Assembly (NCBI RefSeq): GCF_009830105.1
Contig: NZ_WURB01000008.1
Coordinates: 1 to 64,000 of the forward strand
DNA: 64,000 nucleotides
Source: Microvirga makkahensis
Lineage (GTDB): Bacteria; Pseudomonadota; Alphaproteobacteria; Rhizobiales; Beijerinckiaceae
Direction of reading: 5' to 3'
In this document: positions 52,743-61,755 of the stretch, piece by piece
How positions within the stretch are numbered: position 1 is the stretch's first letter
How the letters are laid out: each line of letters opens with the position of its first letter
Notes under the pieces: generated by a model
Seen by the model: the letters and a program-made list of their open reading frames with translations, nothing else
Databases searched by the model: none
What the model was told of the DNA's origin: nothing
Program-made: the position numbers and the translations under genes

Positions 52743-53869
52743 CTGACCCGGTATCACTTCGCAGCTCTCGTCCTGATCGCAATCGGCCCGCTTCTGGCGC
52801 TTTCGCGCCTGATCCGTGTGCCGGAGTCGCTCCTGCTGTTCGCGGTGGGCGTCCTCTCGGCCTTCATCCCAGGGCTGCCGGAGCCCAACATCGATCCGGA
52901 TCTGATCCTGACGCTCTTTCTTCCGCCCTTGATCTATGCTTCGACGGTTCGGGTCTCCTGGCATCTCCTTCGCTTCACCCTGGTGCCGGGAGTTGTTCTT
53001 GGCACCATCCTCGCTCTGACGACCATCGGCGCCGTCGTAGTCGCGGCACGCACCGTGTTCCTGTCGGACCTCTCCTGGACTGCGGCTGTGCTGATCGGCA
53101 TCGTGGCCTCGATCTTCGATACCGGGCTGTTCCACGAGGCCGAGGGAAGGCCTCGTGTTCCTCGCGCGATTGCCGACACGCTCAAGGCGCGTGAATTGGT
53201 CGGCCGGATCTTCATTCTCGCCACCCTGTCGGTGGTGGAGGAGGCGTTGCCCTCCAGGGAGGTCGCAGCAGGCTCCATCCTCGCCAACTATGTCCTGGAT
53301 ATTCCCGCAGGGGCCCTGGTCGGGCTTGCTGTCGGGCAGGCCGCCGCTTCTCCTACGCCGCAGCGAAAATGCCGCCGATTGCCGGAGCTCTTCGGCGCTG
53401 TCAGGGGGAGGGGCGCTCCCGTCTGGACGCCGCAGGGGTGATGGCATGGTCCTCGACCCGTTCGGTCATCGCCCTTCTGATTGTCCTCTCCGTGCCGGCG
53501 ATAACTTCCACCGGTGAGCCAGTCCAGGATCGGGATCTCGTGCTCGTCATGGCCGCCTTCATGGTGATCGGCTCGGCGGTGGTGCAGGGTCTGAGCCTTC
53601 GCTCCATCGTCGGGTTCGCGGCCTTGAGCGATCCGGGCGAGGCAGACCAGGAGGTAGAGGAGGCCCGCTCTGCGATGAGGAAAGCCTCTGAGGCTCCTGG
53701 TGCGGAGCATGCATCGTCGCATGACGCGGCGCGCCAGGTGCTGGTGAGCCTTCGTGAACGGGATGTCATCGGCGACGAGGTCCTGGTTCGCATGCTGCGC
53801 GAGACGGATCTGCATGCCCGGGCTGCCGAGGAGAATGCTCTGCCTGGGGCAGGGCCGCCCCAGCCATGA
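52743..53869 (+). pseudogene. Na+/H+ antiporter (CPA1, NhaP-like), decayed
   Basis: The left part from about 52743 to 53360 encodes the first membrane spans of a CPA1 antiporter (ESLLLFAVGVLSAFIPGLP, LILTLFLPPLIYASTVRVS). There is no ordinary start: the expected ATG position reads ATC ATC CTG. The conserved PTD motif is SIFDT and GESLxND is ARELVGR. The middle spans are missing. A second frame (from about 53440 to 53869) holds the C-terminal span RSVIALLIVLSVPAITSTGEP and the helical tail. About 150 residues are lost and the frame changes, so the gene is dead. Confidence 0.75.
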
Positions 53870-53936
53870 TGGATGTCGCTCTTGTGAGATCAGCCTCACG
53901 GCCAGCGGCAGATCTTGCTCTTCCAGTCATGTTGGA

Positions 53937-54036
53937 CCTGCCGCTTACGGCAGGCTAGTCCTCCGATCTGGGTAAGCCCGCATACGAATGGTTGTTTAAT
54001 CACGGGACGCGGGAACATTGGTGGGGCGCCAAGGTT
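53937..54036. other. Hairpin and possible promoter before the cyanophycin operon
   Basis: A perfect 7-bp hairpin CCTGCCG/CGGCAGG (53937-53954) without a T-run follows the antiporter remnant. At 54012-54036 GGAAC-N16-GGTT is close to the GGAAC-N16-CGTT used by EcfG. It would give a leader of about 120 bases before cphA. Confidence 0.35.
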
Positions 54037-54160
54037 TGTATGCACCCAGGCCCGCACCCTGAGTAGCCCAGCAACCTTTAGTCCCGGTATGAGCCCGTTC
54101 GCGCCTCGCGGACGGCGTTCGCCTTCTTGTGCCGATGAACGCCCACTCGGAGCCAACAGC

Positions 54161-57040
54161 ATGATCCGTGATACAGCGGACACCCCGAACGCCAACCCTT
54201 CAGGTGCCCTGGCCGAAGCAGGGGATGCCTCCCTGCATCCTGCCGAACCTGGGCAGCCGCCGTCCGCACTGCCAATGCGGGTTCTTGAGCGGGGCGTCTA
54301 TCGCGGCGCCAACCTCTTCACATCGATGCCCATGATCCGCATTCAAGTGGATCTCGGAGCGCTGGAGGAATGGCCGTCCAATCGTGTTTCGGGCTTCAAC
54401 GAGGGGCTCCTGAAGCTGCTGCCCGGACTGGGTCGGCACGGGTGCTCGTATAAGGAGCCTGGCGGGTTCGTGCGGCGGCTGGAGGATGGGACATGGCTTG
54501 GCCATGTGGCCGAGCATGTGGCGCTGGAACTCCAATCGCTCATTGGCCCTCGCGTGACACGCGGCAAGACGCGATCCGTGAAGGGCAAGCCCGGCGTGTA
54601 CAACGTGATGTTCGCCTACGAGGAGGAAACGGTGGGCCTGCTTGCCGGGCGTCTGGCCCTGCAACTCGTCGACTCCCTCCTGCCGCCGGGCCTGCGTGGC
54701 GTCAGGGGTCTCGACCGCATCTGCGAGGCGGAGGTCCCGATCACACGCGAGGGCGCATTCGACCTGGATGCGGCGCTCGACCAGCTCCAGCGCCAGCATC
54801 GCCGCGTGGCCCTCGGCCCGACCACCCAGTCGCTCGTGCGCGAGGCCGTGCGGCGCGGCATTCCTGCCATCCGTCTGGACGACAAGAGCCTGGTACAGCT
54901 CGGAACCGGACGGCACCAGAAGCGCATCCGCGCCAGCATCACAAGCCAGACAAGCCAGATCGCCACGGATGCTGCGGGCGACAAGGACCTGACCAAGCAA
55001 CTTCTCAGGGACGCGGGGCTTCCGGTCCCGCGTGGCGTGATCGTGCGCCGTGCCGACGATGCCGTGCGAGAGGCCAGCCGTATCGGCTATCCCGTCGTGA
55101 CCAAGCCCCTCGACGGCAACCACGGGCGTGGCGTGAGCATCGGCCTTGTCACCCCGGAGGCGGTTCGCGACGGCTTCGAGGAGGCTGCCCGGCACGGGCG
55201 GCGCGTCATCGTCGAGCAGCAGTACCAAGGGCGTGACCACCGTATCCTGGTGGTGAACGGTGAGGTCATTGCCGTCGCAGAGCGCGTTCCGGCCCACGTG
55301 GTGGGCGACGGCAGCCGCAGCGTCACCGCGCTCCTCGACGAGGTGAACCGGGATCCCCGAAGGGGTGACGGGCACGAGAATGTCATGACGCGCATCAGGC
55401 TCGACAGCCACGTGCACGGTGTGCTCGCCAAGGCCGGGCTGAGCGTCGACAGCGTCCCGGCGAGAGGTCAGGTCGTGTATCTGTGCGACACGGCCAACCT
55501 GTCCACCGGCGGCACGGCCATCGACCGCACCGACGACATTCATCCCGACAACGCCATGATTGCCCGTCGCGCCGCGCGAACCATTGGCCTGGACATCGCC
55601 GGCATCGACTTCATCGCGCCTGATATCACCCGCTCCGTGCATGAGACCGGCGGCGGGATCATCGAGGTCAACGCAGCGCCCGGCTTTCGCATGCACCTCC
55701 AGCCCTCGCAAGGACGCGCCCGCAACGTGGCCCGTCCGGTGATCGAGATGCTGTTCCCGCGCGGCACACCGACCCGCATCCCGATCCTTGCGATCACGGG
55801 CACCAACGGGAAGTCCACTACAGCCCGGATGGTGGGGCATATCATGCGGGCCCATGGGCTGTGCGTGGGAATGACCTCGACGACCGGCATCTACGTCAAC
55901 GACCGCAGGGTGGTGGAGGCGGATGCCTCGGGGCCGTGGAGCGCCCGTGCGGTGCTGCGGGAGCCAACCATCGACGTGGCGGTGCTGGAAACCGCCCGCG
56001 GCGGCATCCTGCGCGAGGGCCTTGGCTTCCCGGAGGCCGACATCGGCATCGTCACCAATGTCCAGCCGGATCATCTCGGCCTCAAGGGCATCGAGACCAT
56101 CGAGGATCTCGCCTGGGTCAAGTCGGTCGTGGTGGAGGCCGTGCACCGCAACGGCACCAGCATCCTCAATGCTGACGATCCGATGTGCGTCAGCATGCGC
56201 CGGCGCGCCGGCGGCAGGATCGGCTACTTCTCCCTTCGCGGGGGTTCCGACATGCCGGACTTCCTGCGCGAGCACGTCGAGGGCGGCGGGCTCGCGGTGG
56301 TGCGAGAGTCCGGGCGCGCCTCAGGCGGCGACATCATGATCCACGACGAGGGCGATGCGATTCACCTGATGCCAACCGCCGAAATCCCGGCGACCTTCGA
56401 CGGGCTTGCGGAGTTCAACGTGCAGAACGCGCTTGGTGCCATTGCCATGGCCTATGCGCAGGGCGTGCCGGTCAATGTCATCCGCAGGGCTCTCTCAACC
56501 TACACAACCTCGTTCGAGCACAATCCGGGACGCCTCAACGTCTTCGACGGGCACGGCTTCCGGGTCATCCTGGACTACGCCCACAATCCGGCCGGCCTTC
56601 AGGCGCTTGGAGACCTCATCCTGAAGATGCGGCCGCGGCACCGGCGCGTGATCGGGATGATCAACATCCCGGGCGACCGCCGGGACGAGGACATCCGCGA
56701 GATGGGTGCGCTCGCGACCCGGTACTTTGACGACATCGTCTTTCGGGAGGATCCGGCGCGGCGGGGACGCAAGCCAGGCGAGATCGTCGAACTTCTCGTG
56801 GAGGGGGCGCTTGCCGCCGGCTTTTCCGAGGATCGCATCCGCCGGGTCATGAACGAGGAGGACGCTGCTCCTGTGTGCCTGGAGATGGCACGCCAAGGAG
56901 ACCTGGTGGTGCTCACGCCGACTGAGGTCGAGGCGATGTGGCAGCAGGTGCTCGACTTCCGCGTGTCACCTGAAAGTCGTCTTGAGGCAGAGATCGAAAG
57001 GCGAACCGACGGAACAGAGCCGTGGCGGAGAACCGCGTGA
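54161..57040 (+). CDS. cphA: Cyanophycin synthetase
   Basis: The 959-residue enzyme makes the Asp-Arg polymer cyanophycin with ATP. It has the three usual parts: an N-terminal domain (RVLERGVYRGANLF), an ATP-grasp domain from about 230 to 500 (YPVVTKPLDGNHGRGVSIG, EVNAAPGF), and a Mur-ligase-like domain with the P-loop TGTNGKST near 546 and the family marks TNVQPDHLG and DYAHNPAG. It is longer than most CphA (about 870-900) by an N-terminal stretch of about 40 residues. ATG 54161 has CGGAG upstream. It is the first gene of the operon. Confidence 0.94.
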   Translation: MIRDTADTPNANPSGALAEAGDASLHPAEPGQPPSALPMRVLERGVYRGANLFTSMPMIRIQVDLGALEEWPSNRVSGFNEGLLKLLPGLGRHGCSYKEPGGFVRRLEDGTWLGHVAEHVALELQSLIGPRVTRGKTRSVKGKPGVYNVMFAYEEETVGLLAGRLALQLVDSLLPPGLRGVRGLDRICEAEVPITREGAFDLDAALDQLQRQHRRVALGPTTQSLVREAVRRGIPAIRLDDKSLVQLGTGRHQKRIRASITSQTSQIATDAAGDKDLTKQLLRDAGLPVPRGVIVRRADDAVREASRIGYPVVTKPLDGNHGRGVSIGLVTPEAVRDGFEEAARHGRRVIVEQQYQGRDHRILVVNGEVIAVAERVPAHVVGDGSRSVTALLDEVNRDPRRGDGHENVMTRIRLDSHVHGVLAKAGLSVDSVPARGQVVYLCDTANLSTGGTAIDRTDDIHPDNAMIARRAARTIGLDIAGIDFIAPDITRSVHETGGGIIEVNAAPGFRMHLQPSQGRARNVARPVIEMLFPRGTPTRIPILAITGTNGKSTTARMVGHIMRAHGLCVGMTSTTGIYVNDRRVVEADASGPWSARAVLREPTIDVAVLETARGGILREGLGFPEADIGIVTNVQPDHLGLKGIETIEDLAWVKSVVVEAVHRNGTSILNADDPMCVSMRRRAGGRIGYFSLRGGSDMPDFLREHVEGGGLAVVRESGRASGGDIMIHDEGDAIHLMPTAEIPATFDGLAEFNVQNALGAIAMAYAQGVPVNVIRRALSTYTTSFEHNPGRLNVFDGHGFRVILDYAHNPAGLQALGDLILKMRPRHRRVIGMINIPGDRRDEDIREMGALATRYFDDIVFREDPARRGRKPGEIVELLVEGALAAGFSEDRIRRVMNEEDAAPVCLEMARQGDLVVLTPTEVEAMWQQVLDFRVSPESRLEAEIERRTDGTEPWRRTA

Positions 57041-57906
57041 CCTGGGCGCTTGTCGTCCATGGCGGCGCCAAGGAGATTCTTCCGGAGCAGGAAGAGGCCA
57101 ACCGACGTGGTTGTCTCGACGCTCTTGCCGCCGGACGCGTGATCCTGGAGCAGGGCGGGACCGCCGTGGAGGCGGTCGAAACCGCGATCCGGATCCTGGA
57201 GAGCGACCCCATCTTCAACGCGGGATACGGCTCGGACCTGAATGCCGACGGTGAGGTCGAGATGGATGCTGCCCTCATGGATGGGAGCAGCCTCGCCATC
57301 GGCGCCGTTGCCGCGATCCGGGGCGTGTACCACCCCATCGCCGTTGCACGGCGGATGCTAGATGAGCCGCCGACCCTGCTGGTGGGCGAGGGAGCGCGCC
57401 GCTTCGCGGCCGCGCGAGGCGTAGAACTCTGCGACCCAGGAGAGCTGATCTCGCCCCGTCAGGACGGTTCAGTCCAGGGGACGCACGACCACGACACTGT
57501 CGGCTGCGTGGCCTTGGACAGCTCTGGCCGGATCGCAGCCGGCACGTCGACCGGAGGCCTTGACGATACGCTTCCAGGACGCGTCGGGGACTCACCGTTG
57601 CCGGGCTGCGGATTCTACGCGGACGATCTGGTCGGGGGCGTGGCTTTCTCCGGTGACGGCGAGAGCATCGCTCGTGTCCTGCTCGCCGCCCGTGTCATGC
57701 AGGCGCTTGAGGGGGGCGAGCCAGCGCAGGCTGCTATCGAAGCCTCGCTGACGCAGCTCGAAAGGGTCGGGGGAGAGGCCGGAGGGATCGTTCTCGACTA
57801 TCTCGGCCGGGTCGGTTGGGCGCATAACAGCTCCCACTTTGCGGTTGCCTGGGTAACAGACAGCATGGGCGCTCCCTTGGTCCGCCTGCGCCAGAATGAG
57901 GAGTGA
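57022..57906 (+). CDS. iaaA: Isoaspartyl peptidase / L-asparaginase (Ntn-hydrolase)
   Basis: The 294-residue Ntn-hydrolase has the N-terminal alpha part with HGGAKEIL and FNAGYGS, and the autoprocessing site before Thr159 in HDHDTVGCVALD. After cleavage Thr159 is the nucleophile. The enzyme splits beta-Asp-Arg dipeptides, the product of cyanophycinase. The GTG at 57022 overlaps the end of cphA by 19 bases, so the two are co-translated. Confidence 0.9.
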   Translation: MAENRVTWALVVHGGAKEILPEQEEANRRGCLDALAAGRVILEQGGTAVEAVETAIRILESDPIFNAGYGSDLNADGEVEMDAALMDGSSLAIGAVAAIRGVYHPIAVARRMLDEPPTLLVGEGARRFAAARGVELCDPGELISPRQDGSVQGTHDHDTVGCVALDSSGRIAAGTSTGGLDDTLPGRVGDSPLPGCGFYADDLVGGVAFSGDGESIARVLLAARVMQALEGGEPAQAAIEASLTQLERVGGEAGGIVLDYLGRVGWAHNSSHFAVAWVTDSMGAPLVRLRQNEE

Positions 57907-57910
57907 CGGC

Positions 57911-58765
57911 ATGGCAGACCACGGCAGCAAAAGGTCGAAGGGACTGCTAATCATCATCGGAGGCGGCGAGGACAGGGAGGGTGAGCGCGTGATCCTGCGG
58001 GAAGTCGCGCGGCATCTGAACGGCGGCAAGCTCGTCCTGGCCACGGTGGCCTCGCATCAGCCTGAGGGCTACTTCGAGGTCTACCAGAAGGCCTTTGCCG
58101 ATCTGGGTATCGAGGACCTGGTTGAGCTTTACGTGGAGGACAGGGCGGAGACGCTCGACCCTGAGAAGCTGCGCCTGCTGGATGGCGCGGCCGGCGTGTT
58201 CTTCTCGGGCGGCGATCAGTTGCGGATATCGAGCCAGGTCGGTGACACGCCCATCGAGCAGCGCGTGCGCGAAATCCATGAGAGCGGCGGCGTGATCGCC
58301 GGGACCTCCGCCGGTGCCTCAATGATGAGCGAAACCATGCTGGTAAAGGGAACGAGCGGGGAGTCGCACAAGATCGGGGACTTGCACATGGCTCCCGGAC
58401 TTGGCTTGGTGCGCAACGTGATCATCGACCAGCACTTCGCCGAGCGCGGCCGTTTTGGGCGGCTGTTTGGGGCCGTGGCGCACAATCCACGCGAGCTCGG
58501 CATCGGGATCGACGAGGACACGGCGCTGGTGCTCGAGGATGACAGGTTCGAGGTGATCGGGAGCGGTTGCGTCTACGTGGCGGACGGGGCCGGTGTGACG
58601 CACTCCAACATTGCCGAGGCACGGCCCGAGCGGGCTTTGTCCATGTACGACATCCGCTTGCACGTGCTGAGCTCCGGCGACTCATTCGACTTGGCCAAGC
58701 GCCGCCCGGCGGTGGTGCCCGACGTCAGGACCAGCCATGCCATCGAGGCGCGGGCGGCCGAGTGA
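57911..58765 (+). CDS. cphB: Cyanophycinase
   Basis: The 284-residue serine peptidase of family S51 has the nucleophile Ser133 in GTSAGAS and FFSGGDQLRI, HMAPGLGLVRNVIIDQHFAERGR and LGIGIDEDTAL. It cuts cyanophycin into beta-Asp-Arg dipeptides. ATG 57911 has GAGGAG 8 bases upstream and follows iaaA by four bases. The operon therefore covers synthesis and breakdown of the polymer. Confidence 0.93.
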   Translation: MADHGSKRSKGLLIIIGGGEDREGERVILREVARHLNGGKLVLATVASHQPEGYFEVYQKAFADLGIEDLVELYVEDRAETLDPEKLRLLDGAAGVFFSGGDQLRISSQVGDTPIEQRVREIHESGGVIAGTSAGASMMSETMLVKGTSGESHKIGDLHMAPGLGLVRNVIIDQHFAERGRFGRLFGAVAHNPRELGIGIDEDTALVLEDDRFEVIGSGCVYVADGAGVTHSNIAEARPERALSMYDIRLHVLSSGDSFDLAKRRPAVVPDVRTSHAIEARAAE

Positions 58766-58774
58766 GCCCGTCGC

Positions 58775-59116
58775 GTGCCACACGGCATCCCTCGGGGTCA
58801 GGCGGCACCGGTCAGACGCGGCGCGCACCTTCGTAGCGCGCGAAGGTCGTCCGGCCCGTCGGCATCCGGCCGTGTGCAGCGCGGCTTCACCTTTGCCCAG
58901 ACCGACTGCGCCAAATGTCATGTCATCGGCCGTTACGGCGCCCGCCCCGTTCCCGAAGCGGCGCTGTTCCGGACGCTTCATACTCTCTTTCCGGTTGAGG
59001 ATCTGGAGGCTTTTGCCGAAGGTATCACGACTGGCCACCCGTCGACGCCGCAGTTCCAGCTCGATCCAGCCCAAATCAAGGATCTGCTCACCTACCTGCA
59101 GTCCATTCAGGGATAG
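58775..59116 (+). pseudogene. Cytochrome c, 5' end replaced and axial ligand lost
   Basis: From about 58865 the frame encodes a c-type cytochrome: GFTFAQTDCAKCH with the heme site (C45, C48, H49) and the helix DLLTYLQSIQ at the end. No signal peptide precedes it. The first 35 codons are unlike any cytochrome and run antisense to a DUF411 remnant. The motif HPxMPxF reads HPSTPQF, so the sixth heme ligand methionine is a threonine. The gene looks like a chimera made by recombination and not functional. Confidence 0.65.
58812..58865 (-). pseudogene. DUF411 3' remnant
   Basis: On the minus strand the last 17 codons read GRTTFARYEGARRV and stop at 58812. The DUF411 gene at 11910 ends SRTTFARYQGARLL. 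The matching DNA is also close (about 19 of 21 bases identical around the codons RTTFAR). The rest of the gene is absent. Confidence 0.7.
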
Positions 59117-59205
59117 GGTGAGAACTTGAAGTTCCGTTATTGTCGTAAACGAGGGGCCAGTGCCAGAATGAACTCCTTGAGAACCAGCGGTTCGTAGGGG
59201 AAAAC

Positions 59206-59442
59206 ATGTCGAGACCACCAGGAGTGCGCCGCCCGAGCGATCCTTTGAAGGCGGCAGAGGCGGCCTTCAAGAAGGTGACAACCAAGCCGGCTGAGGCTCC
59301 TCCCAAAGCTCCGGCCATCCCAGGTGTGAAGGAGATCGTCACCTTGCGGATTGACCAGGATGTGCTCGAATACTTTCAGCAGGATGGCCCGGGATGGCAG
59401 GACCGCATCAATGCGGCTTTGCGCAAGGCGGCGGGCAAGTGA
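59206..59442 (+). CDS. BrnA-like antitoxin, orphan
   Basis: The 78-residue protein ends with VTLRIDQDVLEYFQQDGPGW and QDRINAALRKAAGK, the ribbon-helix-helix-like core of BrnA antitoxins. A BrnT toxin would be expected next to it but none was found in any frame nearby. ATG 59206 has AGGGG upstream. The N-terminal half is disordered. It may regulate something else or be a relic. Confidence 0.72.
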   Translation: MSRPPGVRRPSDPLKAAEAAFKKVTTKPAEAPPKAPAIPGVKEIVTLRIDQDVLEYFQQDGPGWQDRINAALRKAAGK

Positions 59443-59453
59443 GGGATGGTCCC

Positions 59454-59786
59454 GTGAACGGAGGAACTTCGGTCCTGGGCCAGACGATCATGACGGCACT
59501 CTTGCTGGTGGGGGCCGCCGCAGGAGCGCTCGCCCAAGATGCTAAACCTGTTCACTACACCTGCGCGGACGGAACCAAGCTGCAGGCCACGTTCTCGCCC
59601 CCAAGGGCCTCCATGGGATCGGTCAAGCTGGTCTATCCTGGATCGCCGGTAGAGACGACGCTCCCGCAGGCCATCTCGGCGGATGGCGGTCGGTATACGC
59701 ACGGCGGTGTCGAGTTTTGGATCAAAGGAACCGGCGCCACCCTGACCCGCGGCGGACAAGCGACGACCTGCCGGACTGGCAGTTAG
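59454..59786 (+). CDS. MliC-family lysozyme inhibitor, secreted
   Basis: The 110-residue protein has a signal peptide (cleaved after ALA) and a MliC/PliC fold with YTCADGTKLQATF, VKLVYPGSPVETTLPQA and ATTCRTGS. The two cysteines should form the family disulfide. GTG 59454 (AGGG 9 bases upstream) is used; ATG 59490 would shorten the leader. The family blocks host and other lysozymes. Confidence 0.82.
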   Translation: MNGGTSVLGQTIMTALLLVGAAAGALAQDAKPVHYTCADGTKLQATFSPPRASMGSVKLVYPGSPVETTLPQAISADGGRYTHGGVEFWIKGTGATLTRGGQATTCRTGS

Positions 59787-59906
59787 ACCATACTGTAGGA
59801 TCAGCCGGACGAACGTCCGTATCTTCTCGGCGAGCAGACCCTTGCACGGCTGGATCTAAAGGCCGTTGACAGAGCTGATCCTTCGTCCGAGCGGGCAGAA
59901 GGCAAC

Positions 59907-60564
59907 TCACGCCCGCGCGTCACGGCCGTGCCAAGTCGAGATTGCCTCGGATTCGATGAGGTGCTCCCCGGGTGGGCCGGTGACCGCGGCCTCCAACAGG
60001 GTCCTGGCGATCCACTCATGCGACACGACCCGGTAGCGGCGGGGTAGAAGCGGGTCGGCCAGCCGCAGGAGCCGCATGGCTGCGAACTCGGCGGGCCGGA
60101 ACTCGTCCCGGTCGCCCCCGATCAGGGCAGGGGGCACGATGGTCAGGGACGGGAACCCGACGCCACGGATGGCCTTCTCCACCTCGCCTTTGACCTGGTT
60201 GTAGAAGAAGCGCGAGCATGGGTCGGCGCCCGTTGCGGAGTTCAGCGTAAAGGCACGGGCGTCATGTTGCCGGGCCAACCGCGCCACAGCCAGCGGGTAG
60301 TCATGGTCGACCCGACGGAACGCCTCCTGCGAGCCCGCCTTGCGGATGGTGGTGCCGAGGGTGCAGACCACGCTGTCCACCACCCACCACGCTCATCGGC
60401 GGGTAAGTGCTCGAAATCACGAGCGGGTTTTCGAGCTTCGGATGGCGCGGCAGGGGCCGACGGGTCAGGGCGACGACCCGGCTCACCCGGGCATCACCCT
60501 GCGCCTGCCGCAGGGTGGCTCCGCCCACCAAGCCGGTCGCTCCGACGAGCATCAGGGTCGTCAT
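59907..60564 (-). pseudogene. NAD(P)-binding oxidoreductase (HTATIP2-like), two frameshifts
   Basis: Three frames together give one protein. The first (ATG 60564) holds GATGLVGGATLR and stops matching after NPLV; the second frame reads FEHLPADE; the third reads WWVVDSVVCTLGTTIRKAG and runs to 59907. One base is missing near 60418-60421 and another near 60390-60392, 30 bases apart. With both restored the gene is a normal NAD(P)H-binding protein of about 220 residues. Two separate losses make a simple read error less likely. Confidence 0.8.
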
Positions 60565-61170
60565 TTCGGTTCCCCGGCTTCCGTGCCCCTTGCGAATTGT
60601 ATTTCAATCCCCATATCAGGATTACCCAGCGGACATCGTATGTGGACTTCGAAGTGGCGGGCGTCACCGCCAGCTTCGATGAGGCCGTGCCAGGACGGAT
60701 GTAATCCGGCCCGGCCTGTTGCTGCGCTTGCCTGACGATGCAGGCGCCCGTCTGGTACCCCATCAGCCCAGGCCCATAGTGCGCGAGGCAGAGATGCGAT
60801 GGCATCCCGTCCGTTCGCCCTGGAGCCTGGGCTTTTTCATGACTGTCTCCGCGGGGTTGAGGTCAGGTCATCTCTGAGGCTGCAGATGCAGCAATGAGGC
60901 GGCACGCTCCCACCACTGTGCCAGCGTGCGGGAGCATGGGGAATGACCTGAAGCGGTGGGCCAGACCATCGAACTTAGCAACAAATGGATCATTTCGTCC
61001 CCGGCTGCTTTTTGGACTTAGTGAGGGCGCGCTTTGCGGGTGGTCTCCTTTTGGCCGCTGCGGCTGGCCTATCTGCACCGCTCATAGGCGGGATTGAGCG
61101 GCAGCGTGCCCGTCGTTTCGGGGATGTCACACAGCTTTTGGGACGGAGTGGATTGCCGGATCCCCAAACG
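60565..61170. other. Non-coding stretch with no supported gene
   Basis: About 600 bases without a supportable gene. Several short frames exist, but none has a ribosome site plus a known domain. GCACGCTCCCACCACTG near 60902 is partly repeated in inverted order (GTGCGGGAGC) nearby. Probably debris. Confidence 0.35.
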
Positions 61171-61359
61171 TCATGAGTTCGGCGTATCTCGACCGTCGGG
61201 TTCCTTAGCGACGCCTTTATATGGCCCAGGGGTCTGCTTGACTTCCATCATGCGGCCGGTGCGCTCGTTACGTTTCTGAAACAGGCCATCGGGACGCTGA
61301 AACTGAGTACGTGCAGTCACGGCACCCTTGCGATGTCCATCACCAGTGTTCTTAGCCAT
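61171..61359 (-). CDS. Small basic protein, 62 residues
   Basis: From ATG 61359 the product (MAKNTGDGHRKGAVTARTQF and so on) is basic and polar with no hydrophobic core; GGGGG lies just upstream. GTG 61383 would add eight residues. It resembles the other small basic proteins here in composition and in its MAK start. Confidence 0.6.
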   Translation of the reverse strand: MAKNTGDGHRKGAVTARTQFQRPDGLFQKRNERTGRMMEVKQTPGPYKGVAKEPDGRDTPNS

Positions 61360-61402
61360 GTTACCCCCGAACTTTTTATTCACGGTTTGTTCGAGTTAGG
61401 AG

Positions 61403-61429
61403 GCGGGCGACCCATACCGGGTCGCCCGC
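61403..61429. other. 10-bp GC hairpin upstream of the small basic gene
   Basis: GCGGGCGACC and GGTCGCCCGC pair with a 7-base loop. On the plus strand TTTCC follows, but no plus-strand gene ends here. Its role is unclear. Confidence 0.5.
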
Positions 61430-61574
61430 TTTCCTCTGCCGGCTTCTTAAGCCGTTTTGCGGGAGGCAAAGCTCAATTGGGCCGAACTTCGCCTCTCATT
61501 TCACAGGCGATGTAGAGGCCCCCAAAGGTTGCCGCACCCATTCGGTTAAGTGATTGAAGATTGAGGGATTTATT

Positions 61575-61651
61575 ATCAGAGTTGCCTCAGTGAGTGGGAG
61601 TTGTGAGCCATCAGTCCGCCTCACCTGCCAGTGCATCAGTTGGCCTCACTG
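61575..61651. repeat. Three related 17-18-base repeats beyond tniQ
   Basis: ATCAGAGTTGCCTCAGTG (61575), ATCAGTCCGCCTCACCTG (61610) and ATCAGTTGGCCTCACTG (61635) share ATCAG and GCCTCA. They are 35 and 25 bases apart. They lie between tniQ and the neighbouring host-like DNA, where transposase-binding repeats of Tn7/Tn5053-type ends are expected. Confidence 0.6.
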
Positions 61652-61672
61652 TGAGGCATACCTTGTCAGGAC

Positions 61673-61698
61673 AAAAAAGCCCCGGCGGTGCCGGGGCT
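61673..61698 (-). terminator. Rho-independent terminator after tniQ
   Basis: On the minus strand AGCCCCGGC, a 3-base loop and GCCGGGGCT form a 9-bp stem followed by TTTTTTG. It lies 58 bases after the tniQ stop. Confidence 0.85.
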
Positions 61699-61755
61699 TC
61701 TGTCGCGATGAACCCAGATAATTCGTGGGTCAAGTGTTCGATCTTCGGGGGGCAC

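Noticed and set aside
54200..56275. A minus-strand frame of 691 codons
   Set aside because: It is the shadow of cphA, with no ribosome site and no known domain.
61664..61700. TGTCA or TGTCG as the transposon tip
   Set aside because: Several such words occur; without the other end none can be chosen.
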